From contig CM073197.1 of NCBI GenBank assembly GCA_037042915.1, positions 62,001 through 126,000 of the forward strand: a stretch of DNA of 64,000 nucleotides, given 5' to 3'. Of this stretch, positions 1-10,705 are shown piece by piece. A program made the position numbers and the translations under genes. The notes under the pieces were generated by a model. That model searched no databases. It had not been told where the DNA came from and worked only from the letters and a program-made list of their open reading frames with translations. Every line of letters starts with the position of its first letter. Position 1 is the stretch's first letter. Origin of the DNA: Auricularia sp. M13 (lineage: Eukaryota; Basidiomycota; Agaricomycetes; Auriculariales; Auriculariaceae).

Positions 1-930
1 TCAGAATAGTGGGAATTAAAGGAATTGTCCATGCCAGTATTACAAGTCACTGGGGCACTGAACTGGGTAGTATCAGCCTCAGCAGTACCCAAGTCATTAC
101 TCATCACCCAATTCATGTATTGTGAATGGCTCCACGACGAGACAGTGTCGAAATGAGCAGACAGCCGTCGTTTGAGCAGCGGAGGCGGAGCCTGAACATA
201 GCATCCGGAGCTCAGAAACAGCCAAGCTTTTCGTTCTGTGTCTAAAATCGTCATTTTTGGCGTCCCTAGGGACCCCTAGACACCCCCAAGCAGGCATTCT
301 GTTGGAAATAATATGAGGTACCCAAAAACCAAGTTTGAAGTGAATCGGTACCGGGACGGCTTGCGGCGCGCAATTTGTGTTTCAACCGTGAACCAACGGC
401 CTGCCCTAGCGCGCCCTCTATAACAATGACAATGACGTGTTTGACAACCTCAGCCATGTGCATGGGCATTACTTCATATCCGATATCTTTGAAGACACAA
501 ATGGCAACATTCTCATTCCCAAGGCAGTGTGCCGCCGATTTAAAGAACCGAACACCGTCGCGAGACGTTACGGCCACGATAACTTCAGCCACCTCTTAAT
601 ATGTTCATGGTATGAGATCCAAAAGGTTCCTGTGCCACAGAAATGAGGAACATGGGCTGATTGTTGCGCCTTTCATCGGGTCCCTCCTCTCCCGCGGCTT
701 CATTTCACCGTCCAGCGGTCCTTGCCTGCCCCTCCGATGTGTTCGTCCCTGCCAGACCCCGCGTCAGCACATCACCTCAGCCCCTCCACTCGGTCGGCCC
801 TTCAGTCCCTGTCCAGGAGAAGGAGGATACTATGAGATGTTTCTGGTTTGAGGAGGACTCTATTTGTTCTTGTTTCCCCTCTGTGCCGAGGATGTCTTCG
901 CGGTGACCACTTGGTCCGATTTGGGGCAAC
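1..930. other. Left flank, no gene recognised
   Basis: Several short overlapping frames exist on both strands, but none shows a domain, a codon pattern or an intron structure that I recognise. The stretch at 437-646 reads as a smooth short frame but has no start context and no recognisable motif. The sequence probably belongs to decayed repeat DNA next to the LTR-like repeats that follow. Confidence 0.4.
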
Positions 931-1901
931 CGCGTGGTGATTGGCCGGTCACGCAGTGGGTCCACAGGCCCCCTCAGTCTTGCTTCCGTAGTATATATAG
1001 GGGTTGGAGCCCCCTCTTGTACCTTAGGCTTGGTTTGGTCTATCATACTGCTTATCCGCCACCTCTCCACTTATCCCTTCCCCTCGAGCGTCGTCTCAGA
1101 GAGTGATATAGCTGTTGCGGTCGTCACAGTCATTGCAGACTCTGTCCGTTTGCCCGTGGGTTTTATGCTGCTTCGCCGAGCGTTTGACCAGCGCTGCGTA
1201 CACCGGACGCATACAGTTGGTGCACTGTTTATCCTCGGACTGAGACTCGGTCAGGGTTGTACGCCTTGGTCTGTGGGGGCTCAGGATATTATCCACGCGC
1301 CACTCTCCCTCTGTCTATGGGGTGAGACAACCTCCTTGTATACTCCAATTTGGCTTGGTGGAGGTTCCCTGCCCTCAGACTCTGGTTCAGAAGCTCTCAC
1401 TTTGCCGCACACATCGGACATGGGCGTTGTCGTGCACGGGATATGCTCTAGGACCCTCTTCGGACCTCAGATGGCCTTGGGTTTACGCCCTGTCCAACCC
1501 CAGAAGCTCTTGCTTCGGTTGGACTTCCTGTTGGCGTGGTACTCCTCGAATGGACAGCATATGGGTTATTGTCGCCTGGTACAAGCTCAGTTACATTCCC
1601 GGACTCTCGGTCCGTGCTCGCTGCACCTCGGTGTCATCCTTGTACCCTCGGGCATCGCCTCTCTACTTGGTCCATACCCTTGTGGGGTGTCTCTAGAGTG
1701 CCGGTGGTAGGGGAGATGATGGTGGGTGTGTCCCCTCGCTCCGGGATCACCCAGGACCGGATCAGCAGTCCCTGGGGATGGGTATATAGGTTGTGGGGTG
1801 TAGATGCGTGTACCCTAGGTTTGGTCTGGTCAATTGTACCGCTTGTCCGTTCTTCCTCGTCCCTTTCTCCCCTCTTGAGCGTCGGTCTTGGCGAGTGACA
1901 A
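930..1901 (+). repeat. Two diverged copies of an LTR-like promoter repeat
   Basis: Segments around 940-1130 and 1720-1901 share the same order of motifs: a TATA-type box (tatatagg or tatata followed by ggg), then a conserved run near ctaggtttggt, then a pyrimidine-rich stretch ending in a (c/t)gagcgtcg motif. The spacing is preserved although the bases have drifted. The pattern resembles two old copies of an LTR promoter and leader. The young chromovirus begins directly after the second copy. I see no coding capacity and cannot name the family. Confidence 0.4.
1897..1901 (+). repeat. Target-site duplication, left copy (GACAA)
   Basis: Five bases directly left of the 5' LTR are identical to the five bases directly right of the 3' LTR (24023-24027). 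This is the length typical of Ty3/gypsy integrases and confirms both element ends. Confidence 0.9.
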
Positions 1902-2334
1902 TGTCATGCGCGCGAGCGCTGACTCGCCCCACCGCGCCAGCTTCTGTCCGCGTCCGAGCTCGTCCCGCTGCAGCAGACAAGTTACTCGCCTTTTCTTTTA
2001 ATTCACCTTAACATACATTGCCCCACATTGTAATTCGCCCTTAGTTCTGGAAATAGCACCTGAGATGTTCCTGGAAGTCATTCACCGACTCACTCCAGTC
2101 CAGGAACCGATACTGACTTACAAGTGACTTAGAAGTGATTCAGGAATGACTTAGATAGTGCATGACTCAGAGGATTCTCAGATGTACTTAAGGAACTCAG
2201 GAGCGAGCCATTGTAGGGCAGCTCTTTTGTAATCGGAGACTTTGAGCAACTCACGACTCGAGCTTCTGCTCAACCGAAAGCATCAGACTCTTTTCCGCAA
2301 GCTACTAGCCTAACCAGCTCTTCCGTAGCTTACA
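1902..2334 (+). repeat. 5' LTR of the chromovirus
   Basis: This 433-base terminal repeat starts tgtcatgcg and ends gcttaca. It matches 23590-24022 with one mismatch. The base just outside completes the GACAA target duplication. No TGG-type primer binding site follows immediately, so the priming mode is not clear from the sequence. Confidence 0.96.
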
Positions 2335-2393
2335 ACTTTTTGAGTTTCTGTTACACCTCTAATTACTAAATAAACTAATATACATCGGACATC

Positions 2394-5276
2394 ATGAGCA
2401 CTTCTGGGATAGGCCATCCAAAGAAGCAGACTCATTTTGCCCGAGAAGTTCCCCTTCGTCAAGGAGAAATCACCCCGACCGTAACCCGGCGGGGAACCGT
2501 ACGCGAGTTCAGCAGACCGGTATCCCGAGCGTCCGCGATCCCCGAAGAACCTGAGGAGGTAAGTCAAACACTTCCGGGAGCGTGGGCGGACGAAGAGCCC
2601 GACCTACTGACTCGGCTTGCGCGAGCAGAGACGGGTTACGTACCCATCCCGCCCGCGCAGGTTCACAGAACCCCGTCGGCAGTCCCGTCTCGTCTGGAGA
2701 AGGACGCCGAGGGGTATTATGTGACCAAGACACCCCTTCAGTGGAAGGAGGAGTCGCGGTCCCAGTATCTACCCCCCTCGCGCGAGCGAGAGGAGAGCGG
2801 GCACGGCTCGCTTAGTAGATCCCGCACATTCCGAGCGGAGGGCGTGAGTTACGATACGACTCATCAGCCTCAGTCCCGGATGCGCAGCCCGGAGGGAAGT
2901 CCTTATCGGACTCCTTATCATCCAGGATATATGGAAGAGCGCCTGCCGAGCAGGCCTCCGTACTCACCGTTGTTCAGTCCTAGCTTGGGAAGACGCTTCC
3001 CCAAATCGCCCGATACGGCGATAATCGAGCAGTTCGGACAGATCAAGAACGTGCTGCAGTCGACGCCGCAGAACGCGCGCTCCTGGAGGAGTCGCGAGGC
3101 TTCATCACAAAGCGGCCTGCCACCTGTCATCGAGGATGGCAGTGGCGGGGTTGCCTCAGTTCCCCCGTCCGCGGGACGCGGACGAGCGGGAACGTTGGAG
3201 AGTGCGCGCAGCACGCAGCAGGGCAGCCAGGCACCTCGAGTGCCTCCCAGAGCGACAGTAGTAACTGTCACTGACTCACAGGACCGCGTCAGCCGTCGCG
3301 GCATCGCGCTTGACGGATCCGCGATCCTGGAGTCAGTGAAAGGGCCTGTGCCTGCAGACCAGGGTGCAATGCAGCCAGATCCTATTAGAGCTCCTAGCAC
3401 TGCTGCTCATCTGACAGCTCCCAATCTGGAGAACAAGCCGTCCACGGTCTACTATAGCCCAGGCCGAGAGTACACGCGTACGGTCCGGTCGGACGAGAAT
3501 GTGTCACGAATTGACCAGTGGCGCCAGGAAGTGGCCTCGCAGTCGGACAGCTCGGCAGTGCGAATCCCAGAGACCTATGATGTGCCTGATGACCGCAAGC
3601 AGGGGTATGTCGTGTTCGACCCCCATTACAACAAGCTGTTCAATGGCTGGGGTCGACCAGTGGAAAGCACGAAAATCGGGCCCAGGAGAACGCAAACGCG
3701 CTATTTTACAGCGCAGCCAGAGTCGCGCCCAGGGACCCCGTCGCTCCTGCAGCGACCAGCAGAGCTAGTACCCAGCCTGGTGTCCGTGCACCGAGAATCG
3801 AGCCCACATGCCAGACCAGACGCACAGCGCGCGCGTGATCAGCCTTCGCCGGCCTCCACAGTCCGTGCCGGTCCGACTGGACCAGCGCCCGAACGCGCCG
3901 AGGCAGGCGCAGGTGATCAGACGGCCGTACTGAGCTCCCACGGCCGGCGCGAAAGAGGAAAGAGCAAGGTGCGCGACAAGCACCGCCACAAGCCGCGCAA
4001 AACCGATGCGGCGGGATCTACGCGTGATGACCGGGATAGGAAAGCACCCAAGAAGACTCAGGGTCGGTTGCAGAGGCAAGATCTGGTGATCCCCAGACCC
4101 AGGGATCCCGCTCCGCCGCGAAATCGCAAAGACCGAGCTGTGTCTGCTCCGCCGCCCGGAGGATTGCTCTCCCAGCGACTGGGCAATGCGCACTACCACC
4201 AACTGGAGGAGAGTAGCGATGAGCCAAGCTCAAACGACTCGAGTAGCAGTAGCTCCAGCTCGTCCGGGTCATCCCCAGATGACTCGAGCAGCTCCTCATC
4301 CGATGAATCGAGCAGGTCTGATTCAAGCACCTCGAGCTCATCAAGTCGATTGAGCTCCAGTGATTCAGGCCACCGCTCGGACAGTTCCAGTCGAGCCCGG
4401 CGGAAACGGCAGCATCGCAAGAAGAAGAGACGCGCCAGGAGAAAGGAACGCAAGCAGAAGATTCTGCGAGACTTGAAGATTCCTATGCCGTCGTATAACG
4501 GTGTAGATGACTATGACGCCTATGAAGCGTTCATCAGCAAATGGGACTCGTATGCGCGCGCTTATGATCTCAAAGGCGACGACGCGGTGGAAATGTTTCA
4601 ACACGCATTAAAGGGAAAGGCAAGCCTATGGTACAATAGCCATGTCTCCCTTCAGATCAGCGGTTGGACCATTCGCAAGATATACCAAGAGTTGTATGAG
4701 TATTGCTTCCCGGCTGGTTTCCGCGAGGACTTGCGCGAGAAACTTATGTCGGCAGCTCAGAAGGGACGCCCAGTGAAAGATTACGCTAAGGATCTCGAGA
4801 ATCTCGCCATTAGATACTCGGATATTGATGCGGCCACTGTCAAGCGAATCTTCTGGGACGGCGTTGATGATTACATTAAGTTATACTGGATGGACAAAGG
4901 TCTCAGCCAAGAATACACCTCGTTGGACAATCTGGTATATTATGCGTACCGGGTTGAGCGCAGGGAGCAAGAGCGGCGGCGATTGGAGCGCCGGCGCGCG
5001 ACCCTGAACAGAAGCCATCGCCCGGCGCATGGAGTCAAGCCCTGGAATGGTCACGGTCAACACGGACGTGAGAGAACTGCGGATGGACAAAGGAGAAGCA
5101 ATGCTCACGTTACGCAATCAGCATCTGTGGCTGCATCGATGCCCGCTGGGGGTGGGGTTGAAGTCGCGACGCGATCGTACTGTGGAAAATATCAGTGCCT
5201 TGCCCGTGGGAGTGCGTCTCACCAGAAAGCAAATGGCGGAGCACCGCGCGCAGAAGCGCTGCTACACTTGCCATGA
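2394..5276 (+). CDS. Chromovirus gag region
   Basis: This long frame starts 60 bases after the 5' LTR. The first 600 or so residues are basic, proline-rich and low in complexity, with a serine-rich tract (about residues 610-650) followed by an arginine/lysine-rich tract. A retrotransposon gag domain follows at about residues 700-880, recognisable from the IPMPSYNG start, the repeated W/F positions and the helix pattern around LWYNSH. Gag forms the particle shell of such elements. The long basic and serine-rich leader is unusual for a chromovirus gag. The end of this frame overlaps the start of the pol frame. Confidence 0.8.
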   Translation: MSTSGIGHPKKQTHFAREVPLRQGEITPTVTRRGTVREFSRPVSRASAIPEEPEEVSQTLPGAWADEEPDLLTRLARAETGYVPIPPAQVHRTPSAVPSRLEKDAEGYYVTKTPLQWKEESRSQYLPPSREREESGHGSLSRSRTFRAEGVSYDTTHQPQSRMRSPEGSPYRTPYHPGYMEERLPSRPPYSPLFSPSLGRRFPKSPDTAIIEQFGQIKNVLQSTPQNARSWRSREASSQSGLPPVIEDGSGGVASVPPSAGRGRAGTLESARSTQQGSQAPRVPPRATVVTVTDSQDRVSRRGIALDGSAILESVKGPVPADQGAMQPDPIRAPSTAAHLTAPNLENKPSTVYYSPGREYTRTVRSDENVSRIDQWRQEVASQSDSSAVRIPETYDVPDDRKQGYVVFDPHYNKLFNGWGRPVESTKIGPRRTQTRYFTAQPESRPGTPSLLQRPAELVPSLVSVHRESSPHARPDAQRARDQPSPASTVRAGPTGPAPERAEAGAGDQTAVLSSHGRRERGKSKVRDKHRHKPRKTDAAGSTRDDRDRKAPKKTQGRLQRQDLVIPRPRDPAPPRNRKDRAVSAPPPGGLLSQRLGNAHYHQLEESSDEPSSNDSSSSSSSSSGSSPDDSSSSSSDESSRSDSSTSSSSSRLSSSDSGHRSDSSSRARRKRQHRKKKRRARRKERKQKILRDLKIPMPSYNGVDDYDAYEAFISKWDSYARAYDLKGDDAVEMFQHALKGKASLWYNSHVSLQISGWTIRKIYQELYEYCFPAGFREDLREKLMSAAQKGRPVKDYAKDLENLAIRYSDIDAATVKRIFWDGVDDYIKLYWMDKGLSQEYTSLDNLVYYAYRVERREQERRRLERRRATLNRSHRPAHGVKPWNGHGQHGRERTADGQRRSNAHVTQSASVAASMPAGGGVEVATRSYCGKYQCLARGSASHQKANGGAPRAEALLHLP

Positions 5277-8200
5277 GGAGGGACATGACTCGCGAAATTG
5301 CCCGAAAGGAAACTCCCACAAACGCACCGGAATTCGCGCTGCGGCGATCGTGCCTGCTGAGAACGCTCCCACACAGCCAGCGAAACCCAGGACTCTTAAG
5401 CCGAGAGTCCGACGCCCTGTGAAGGCGTTGCCTTCTGCCGCTGTCCGCGTCATGAGCACTTCATTCCGCAAGGATGAACTCACCAATTTCGTCCGAGTCG
5501 CCGTCCACCTCGCTGCGCCAGAGGCGCGTGGCATCGAAATCCGTCGCGCCCAGCTCAGAGCCGCGCTCGTCAACTGGCACGACCCCAACACCGCATACAA
5601 CTGCGGATTCCTCAAGCCGGAGCATCGTTTCCACATCCTCACCGCGGGAGACGGCGACGCACCTGACATCATGCCCGAGTACCTCGTCGCCTTCGACGAG
5701 GTCCGCAAGGCCGAGCTGGTCTTCCTGCTCTCAGCTTTCGGGCCGCTGGGCGTGGACGTGGGCTGTGTCGTCGCTCACCATCTCGGGATCGCTGAGAGTG
5801 AGCTGGGCCGCATCTTCAGCATCGGAGGACGCGCGCCGCCGCTCGTAGAGCGCATCCTTGGCGCTCTCACCCGCATCGGAGACACCTGGGCAGTTGTCAA
5901 CACTGTCTTTGACCTCGTCAATGCGGGAGGAGACGAGACGGACCGTTGGCTTTTGCAGACCGACGGAGCCGAGTTCTGGGCGCGCGACCAGCTGTACGGC
6001 GCCTGCTACAAGCTGTCCCAGGCTGAAGTCACAGCCGGGCTGACACTCGCTGAGGTGCTCCAACGCACCCAGCTTTCGCCTCGGCCTGGAGCACTGGTAC
6101 GCGGGTCGTCTCGCGTCAGCCTCCCGGACACTGACAAGGCCCTCAGCAAGGCCGCGAGCTCACCCGTTGCTCCAGCTTCGCCGCTGACGCGCAACGCGAC
6201 TGGCAGGCTCCGTTCGAACCCAGCGCGGCCGCCGTCACACGTCGTGGCGAGTGGGTTGACTACCTCGAGAAACGCCGCTTCCGACTCTTCTCTCGCGACG
6301 CCTCGTACCGCCCGGTCAGCCCAGACCCTCAACCTGTCAGCGAGCGTGACATCTGGAAAGAGTACGCACCGGATGCCAGCTATGAGCGCCTTCGCCACTT
6401 CGCCTCCGACTCGGAGAGTGGCGAATCCATCGAAGTTGGGAGCGCCAGTGAGAGGGCCGCGCTCATGGAAGACGTCTCAGGGAATTACGGGCCTGCCGAT
6501 CCCATCCCTGATCGCCCGCACGCGCCGGCGCCACCATCTGAAGGCGACGAGGACCGCGAGTCGGTCGTCACGTATAGCAACATGCCGGCGTTGCTCCCTC
6601 CGTCGTCACCGAGTTCGCTGTCGGCGATCTCGTTTGTCGAGGTCCCAGACGAGGTGCCCGTTCGCCCGGACCTGGCGCCGTCCGAACAGGCGAGCAGCCT
6701 ATTCAGTGCCGCGTCCCGCGAGTCCTCCAGCGCGTCCGACAGCAGCGCCAGCTACGGAGACGACGGCATTATCATCGCCCTGCCACGCGCGCGCGGACGA
6801 GAGCCGCGTCTCCGGCGTCAGCGGGCATATCTTGACCTGCGCCGCGGCGCGCGTGTCGTCAGCGCCGCAGAATTCATCGGCCGTCAGCTCGGACTCGAGA
6901 CCAGCAGTGACGAAGAGTGAGCGTACCGTGAACCGTTTGCCGAAAGGAGGGATGCGAGTTAAGAAGGACGAGCGTTTGTTCCCTATGCCCGTAACGGTTT
7001 TCGTGTTCATTAATGGTCAACGATGCAATGCGCTAATAGACTCGGGTTCGCTCACGGATTTCATGTCTACGACGTTGGCGGACCAACTGAAAGTTAAATG
7101 CAAGCCCAAAGCTCAGCCATTAGATCTGCAGCTTGCCATTGTCGGTTCCCGATCTAAAGTAAACGTGGAGTGTGAGACGCGGTTCCGCTATCAGGAGATC
7201 GACGAGAAGCGCACCTGGGATGTAGCAAATGTCGACTCGTACGACATTGTCCTCGGTACACCATTCATCTGGCAGCACTCAGTGCTCATCGGACTTAACC
7301 CTACTCGGGTACTCATAGGCAGCGTACCTTCTCGGCCACTGGAGGGAAAAACGATGCTGGTGCTGCAGTCGGCCGCGACGCGCATAGAGACCCGGCGAAT
7401 TGATGACTTCCGCGCGCGAGTGTTTGCAGTGGCAGCCGATTTGTTCCAAGAAGCCGCAAACACACCGTTGCCGCCCCTGCGCGCGTTAAATCATGAAATA
7501 CCACTGAAGGACGAGAATATGATCTATCCGTACCGACCCTCTCGATGCCCAGAAGCTCTTCGGCCCCTCTGGATTAAGAAGAAGCTTGACTATTTGAACA
7601 CCGGGAGATGGCGCTATTCCGCGGGCGGCACGTGCTGTCCGTTGCTTATTATTCCCAAGCCAAAGACGCCCGACGGCCAGATCAAGATACGTACCGTCAT
7701 AGACACTCGCAGGCGGAATGAGAACACCATAAAAGTGGCGGCCCCGTTGCCGGATATCGAAGAAATCCTGCGCAACGTAGTTAAACATCAGTTCCGCAGC
7801 CTAATCGACGGCAAGGATGCGTATGAGCAAATCCGCGTGAAACCTGAGCATGTACCCCGCACCATGTTCAATACACCGGACGGGACCCTCGAGAGCCTGG
7901 TAATGCAGATCGGCGACTGCAACGCGCCGGCGACCTATCAGACGCTAATGAACCATATTTTTGCGGCCTATATTGGAGTCTTTATGGATGTATATCTGGA
8001 TGATATCATTGTGTATTCAGACACGGCTGAAGAGCATGAAAAACACTTACTACAGGTGTTTGAAGTGCTTAGAAAAGAGAAGTTCTTCCTAAACCCCAGT
8101 AAGATGCAGCTGTACGCCGACGAGCTGATCATCCTCGGCCACGTCATCGACCGTGATGGGATCAAAATGGATCCCAACAAAGTCGACAAGGTGGTCGCCT

Positions 8201-10397
8201 GGCCGGCGCCGACCTCGAAGGGCATGCTGATGTCGTTCATTGGGGCAGTTGGCTTTCTGGCCAACGACTGCCAGGGCATCCGCGTGCCGATGGGGACTTT
8301 GTCCTCGCTCGTCGGGTCGACCCAGCCGTTTGTCTGGAAAGATACGCACCAGCGCGCGTTCGAGCTGGTCAAGGAGATAGTGCAAAAGCACCGGGATCGG
8401 CGCCGGCATGCAATAGACTATTCAGGGTCCGCCGGTCCGATTAATCTCATTACCGATGCGTCCCTGACGGGAGCAAGCGGGTACCTTAGCCAGGGGTCCG
8501 ACGTCCAAACCGCGCGGGTAATCACTTTTTGGAGCGCAAAGCTGAACAGTGCGCAGCAAAATTACCCGGTACATGAAAGAGAGCTCTTGGCCATCGTAGA
8601 ATCCTTGAAGCGCTTCCGACCCATGCTTCATGGGGCCAAGTTCCGCATTTGTACCGATCATAAGGCCCTCATTCACTTTATGAAGCAGAAAGAGCTCTCA
8701 CAGCGGCAGATGCGGTGGTTGCATGTTCTAAACGAGTTTGACTTTACGATTGAGTACATTCCTGGCGTGGATAACATTCTCGCGGACGGTCTTTCTCGTA
8801 TATACCAGGAAGATGAGCCTGGCACCGTCCGCACTCCGGGAGAATTCATTACTGAGGCCGACGACTCCTCTCCAGAAGAGGAGGAGACGGAAGTTCCGAT
8901 CTCCGCACCGGTGTTTGTAGGTCGGGCAGTTTTACTATCTGCACTGCAGCCGCGCCACTCTCTCGGGAGTGAACCCGAGGACCTAGCCAGGGCGCCCAGG
9001 CGATCGGCGCGGCTCCGAGGAGAGAAAGGGCCGCCAGTAAAAGACATCCGGCTACGCTCAGGCCCGAAGAAGCAACTCTCCACCACGCCACTGCCCGCAT
9101 CTGAACCCGGCAGTGATACCGAACCAGTTAGCGAAGTAGAATCTCTGACGGAAGAAGAATCCCTCTCGACTGGAAAACTTGCAGAAACTACGGCTACTAG
9201 CACGATGCCGGACTGCAATGACATCAGATCTACGGGTTTAGCGGCCATCATTTCGCAGCAGAAGCCCGGCATCGACATCAAAGCGACGGTACAAGGGCAG
9301 TACGCTCTTGATAAATTCTTTGCCAAGGTACTCGCTAGCCCGGGCCAGTTCAAAAACTTTGAGGTGTCCGGGCCGGAGGGCGAGGAGCTAGTTTTCACCG
9401 TGCAGGGATCGCCACCCAGGCGGCTATTGTGCATCCCCGACGTAGCAGCGAATGGCACCAACCTCAAAGAAGTCCTCATAGAGCAAGCTCACAGCATTCT
9501 TGCTCATCTGGGTACTTTCAAGACGCTCACTTACCTGCGAGAAGAAGTGTGGTGGAAAGGAATGGTGGTCGATGTTAAAGACTACATTGACTCTTGCCAC
9601 ACTTGCCGGACTACCAAAGACAACACTCAGTCCCCCTTGGGCCTGCTTCAAACGTTGCCTGTACCAACTCGGCCGTGGGAAATGATTGGGATCGACTTTA
9701 TCGGGCCTCTGCCTACTTCTCAAGCTCGTCACGGCCGCTATGACCGAATCTGCACCATCATCGACCACTTCTCAGCCATGGTACACTTGGTCCCAGCGCG
9801 AACGTCGTACACAGCCATAGACATGGCCGAGCTACTGTTTCACTCGGTCTATCGCCTGCACGGCATGCCCGAGTCCATCGTCAGTGACCGAGATGTTTTA
9901 TTTACTAGCCCATTCTGGCGGAAGTTGCATGAATTGACCGGAACTAAATTGCGCATGTCAACGGCATACCATCCACAGACCGATGGCATGACAGAACGCG
10001 CGAACCGCACCATCGGTCAGATGGTACGGCAATGTATCGGTGAAACCCAGAAAGACTGGGCAGGGAAATTGCCAGCAATTGAGTTTGCCTTGAACTCAGC
10101 AACATCCACTACGACCGGGTTCAGCCCTTTCTTTATGAATTATGGCTATAACCCGAACGCGGTCACGTGGGACAAACCACCGGCTTATCCCGGCGTGCAA
10201 CGCTTCGCAGAAGCAATGCGCGAAACCATCATGGCGGCCCACGACGCAATCATTTCAGCACGAGTCGATCAGACTATTCAGGCTAATAGGCATCGTAGAC
10301 CCGCCGAATTCGCGGTCGGAGACAAGGTTTACCTCAGTACAAAGAATCTCACGCTTCCCAAGCAGCTACGGCGTAAGTTCGTACCCAAATACATCGG
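5029..10397 (+). CDS. Chromovirus pol region: zinc knuckle, protease, RT, RNase H, integrase
   Basis: A CCHC zinc knuckle (C-x2-C-x4-H-x4-C) lies near 5263-5305. The protease active site ALIDSGS is near 7032. Reverse transcriptase carries the YLDD box near 7995, RNase H the LITDAS start near 8450, and integrase its zinc-binding HHCC part (9490-9610) and catalytic DDE core (9690-10015, with IGIDFIGPLP and the YHPQTDG-x2-ERANRT segment). Between knuckle and protease lies about 1.5 kb that I cannot match to the usual chromovirus plan. The region stops where the Plavaka element is inserted; the missing end lies at 22110-22574. Confidence 0.88.
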
Positions 10398-10419
10398 CAT
10401 CACGAAATCCGGCCGGATC
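10398..10419 (+). repeat. Left terminal inverted repeat of Plavaka element 1
   Basis: The 22 bases here are the exact reverse complement of 22088-22109. Two G residues just outside are duplicated on the other side. The repeat does not begin with the plant-type CACTA. Confidence 0.92.
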
Positions 10420-10440
10420 TGGTACAGCGTTGCGGAGTTG

Positions 10441-10560
10441 ATAAGATTCCGGCAAGGCTTGCGACACCTTGCAGCGCATTGCCAGCCGTCATAAGATTCC
10501 CGCCAGACTTGGGACGGTCTTGTAATACGAAGAATCCTTGTAAACGCCTTTCATTGCATG
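10441..10560 (+). repeat. Subterminal repeats, left end of Plavaka element 1
   Basis: The motif ataagattcc followed by a (g/c)-rich stretch and (g/a)cttg(c/g)gac occurs at 10441 and again at 10491, a 50-base period. A weaker copy with aatccttg follows near 10531. Similar caagg/cttgtgg motifs occur near 21950-22060 at the other end. Subterminal arrays of this kind are transposase-binding sites in CACTA-type elements. Confidence 0.55.
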
Positions 10561-10705
10561 GTAATAATTTGAGAAGAGTTGTGCTACATTAGAATCTCTT
10601 CAAGATGCTTACATTCGCATTGCAGCTGTGCATTACCGCTGTCTGTGCATGCGTCTCAATCACTTACAGAGTATTTGGTTCTCCCGAAAAAGCTACTGTC
10701 AAAGT

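Noticed and set aside
934-1710. A 258-codon plus-strand frame in the left flank
   Set aside because: It runs across the diverged LTR-like repeats, including their TATA boxes, and shows no conserved domain.
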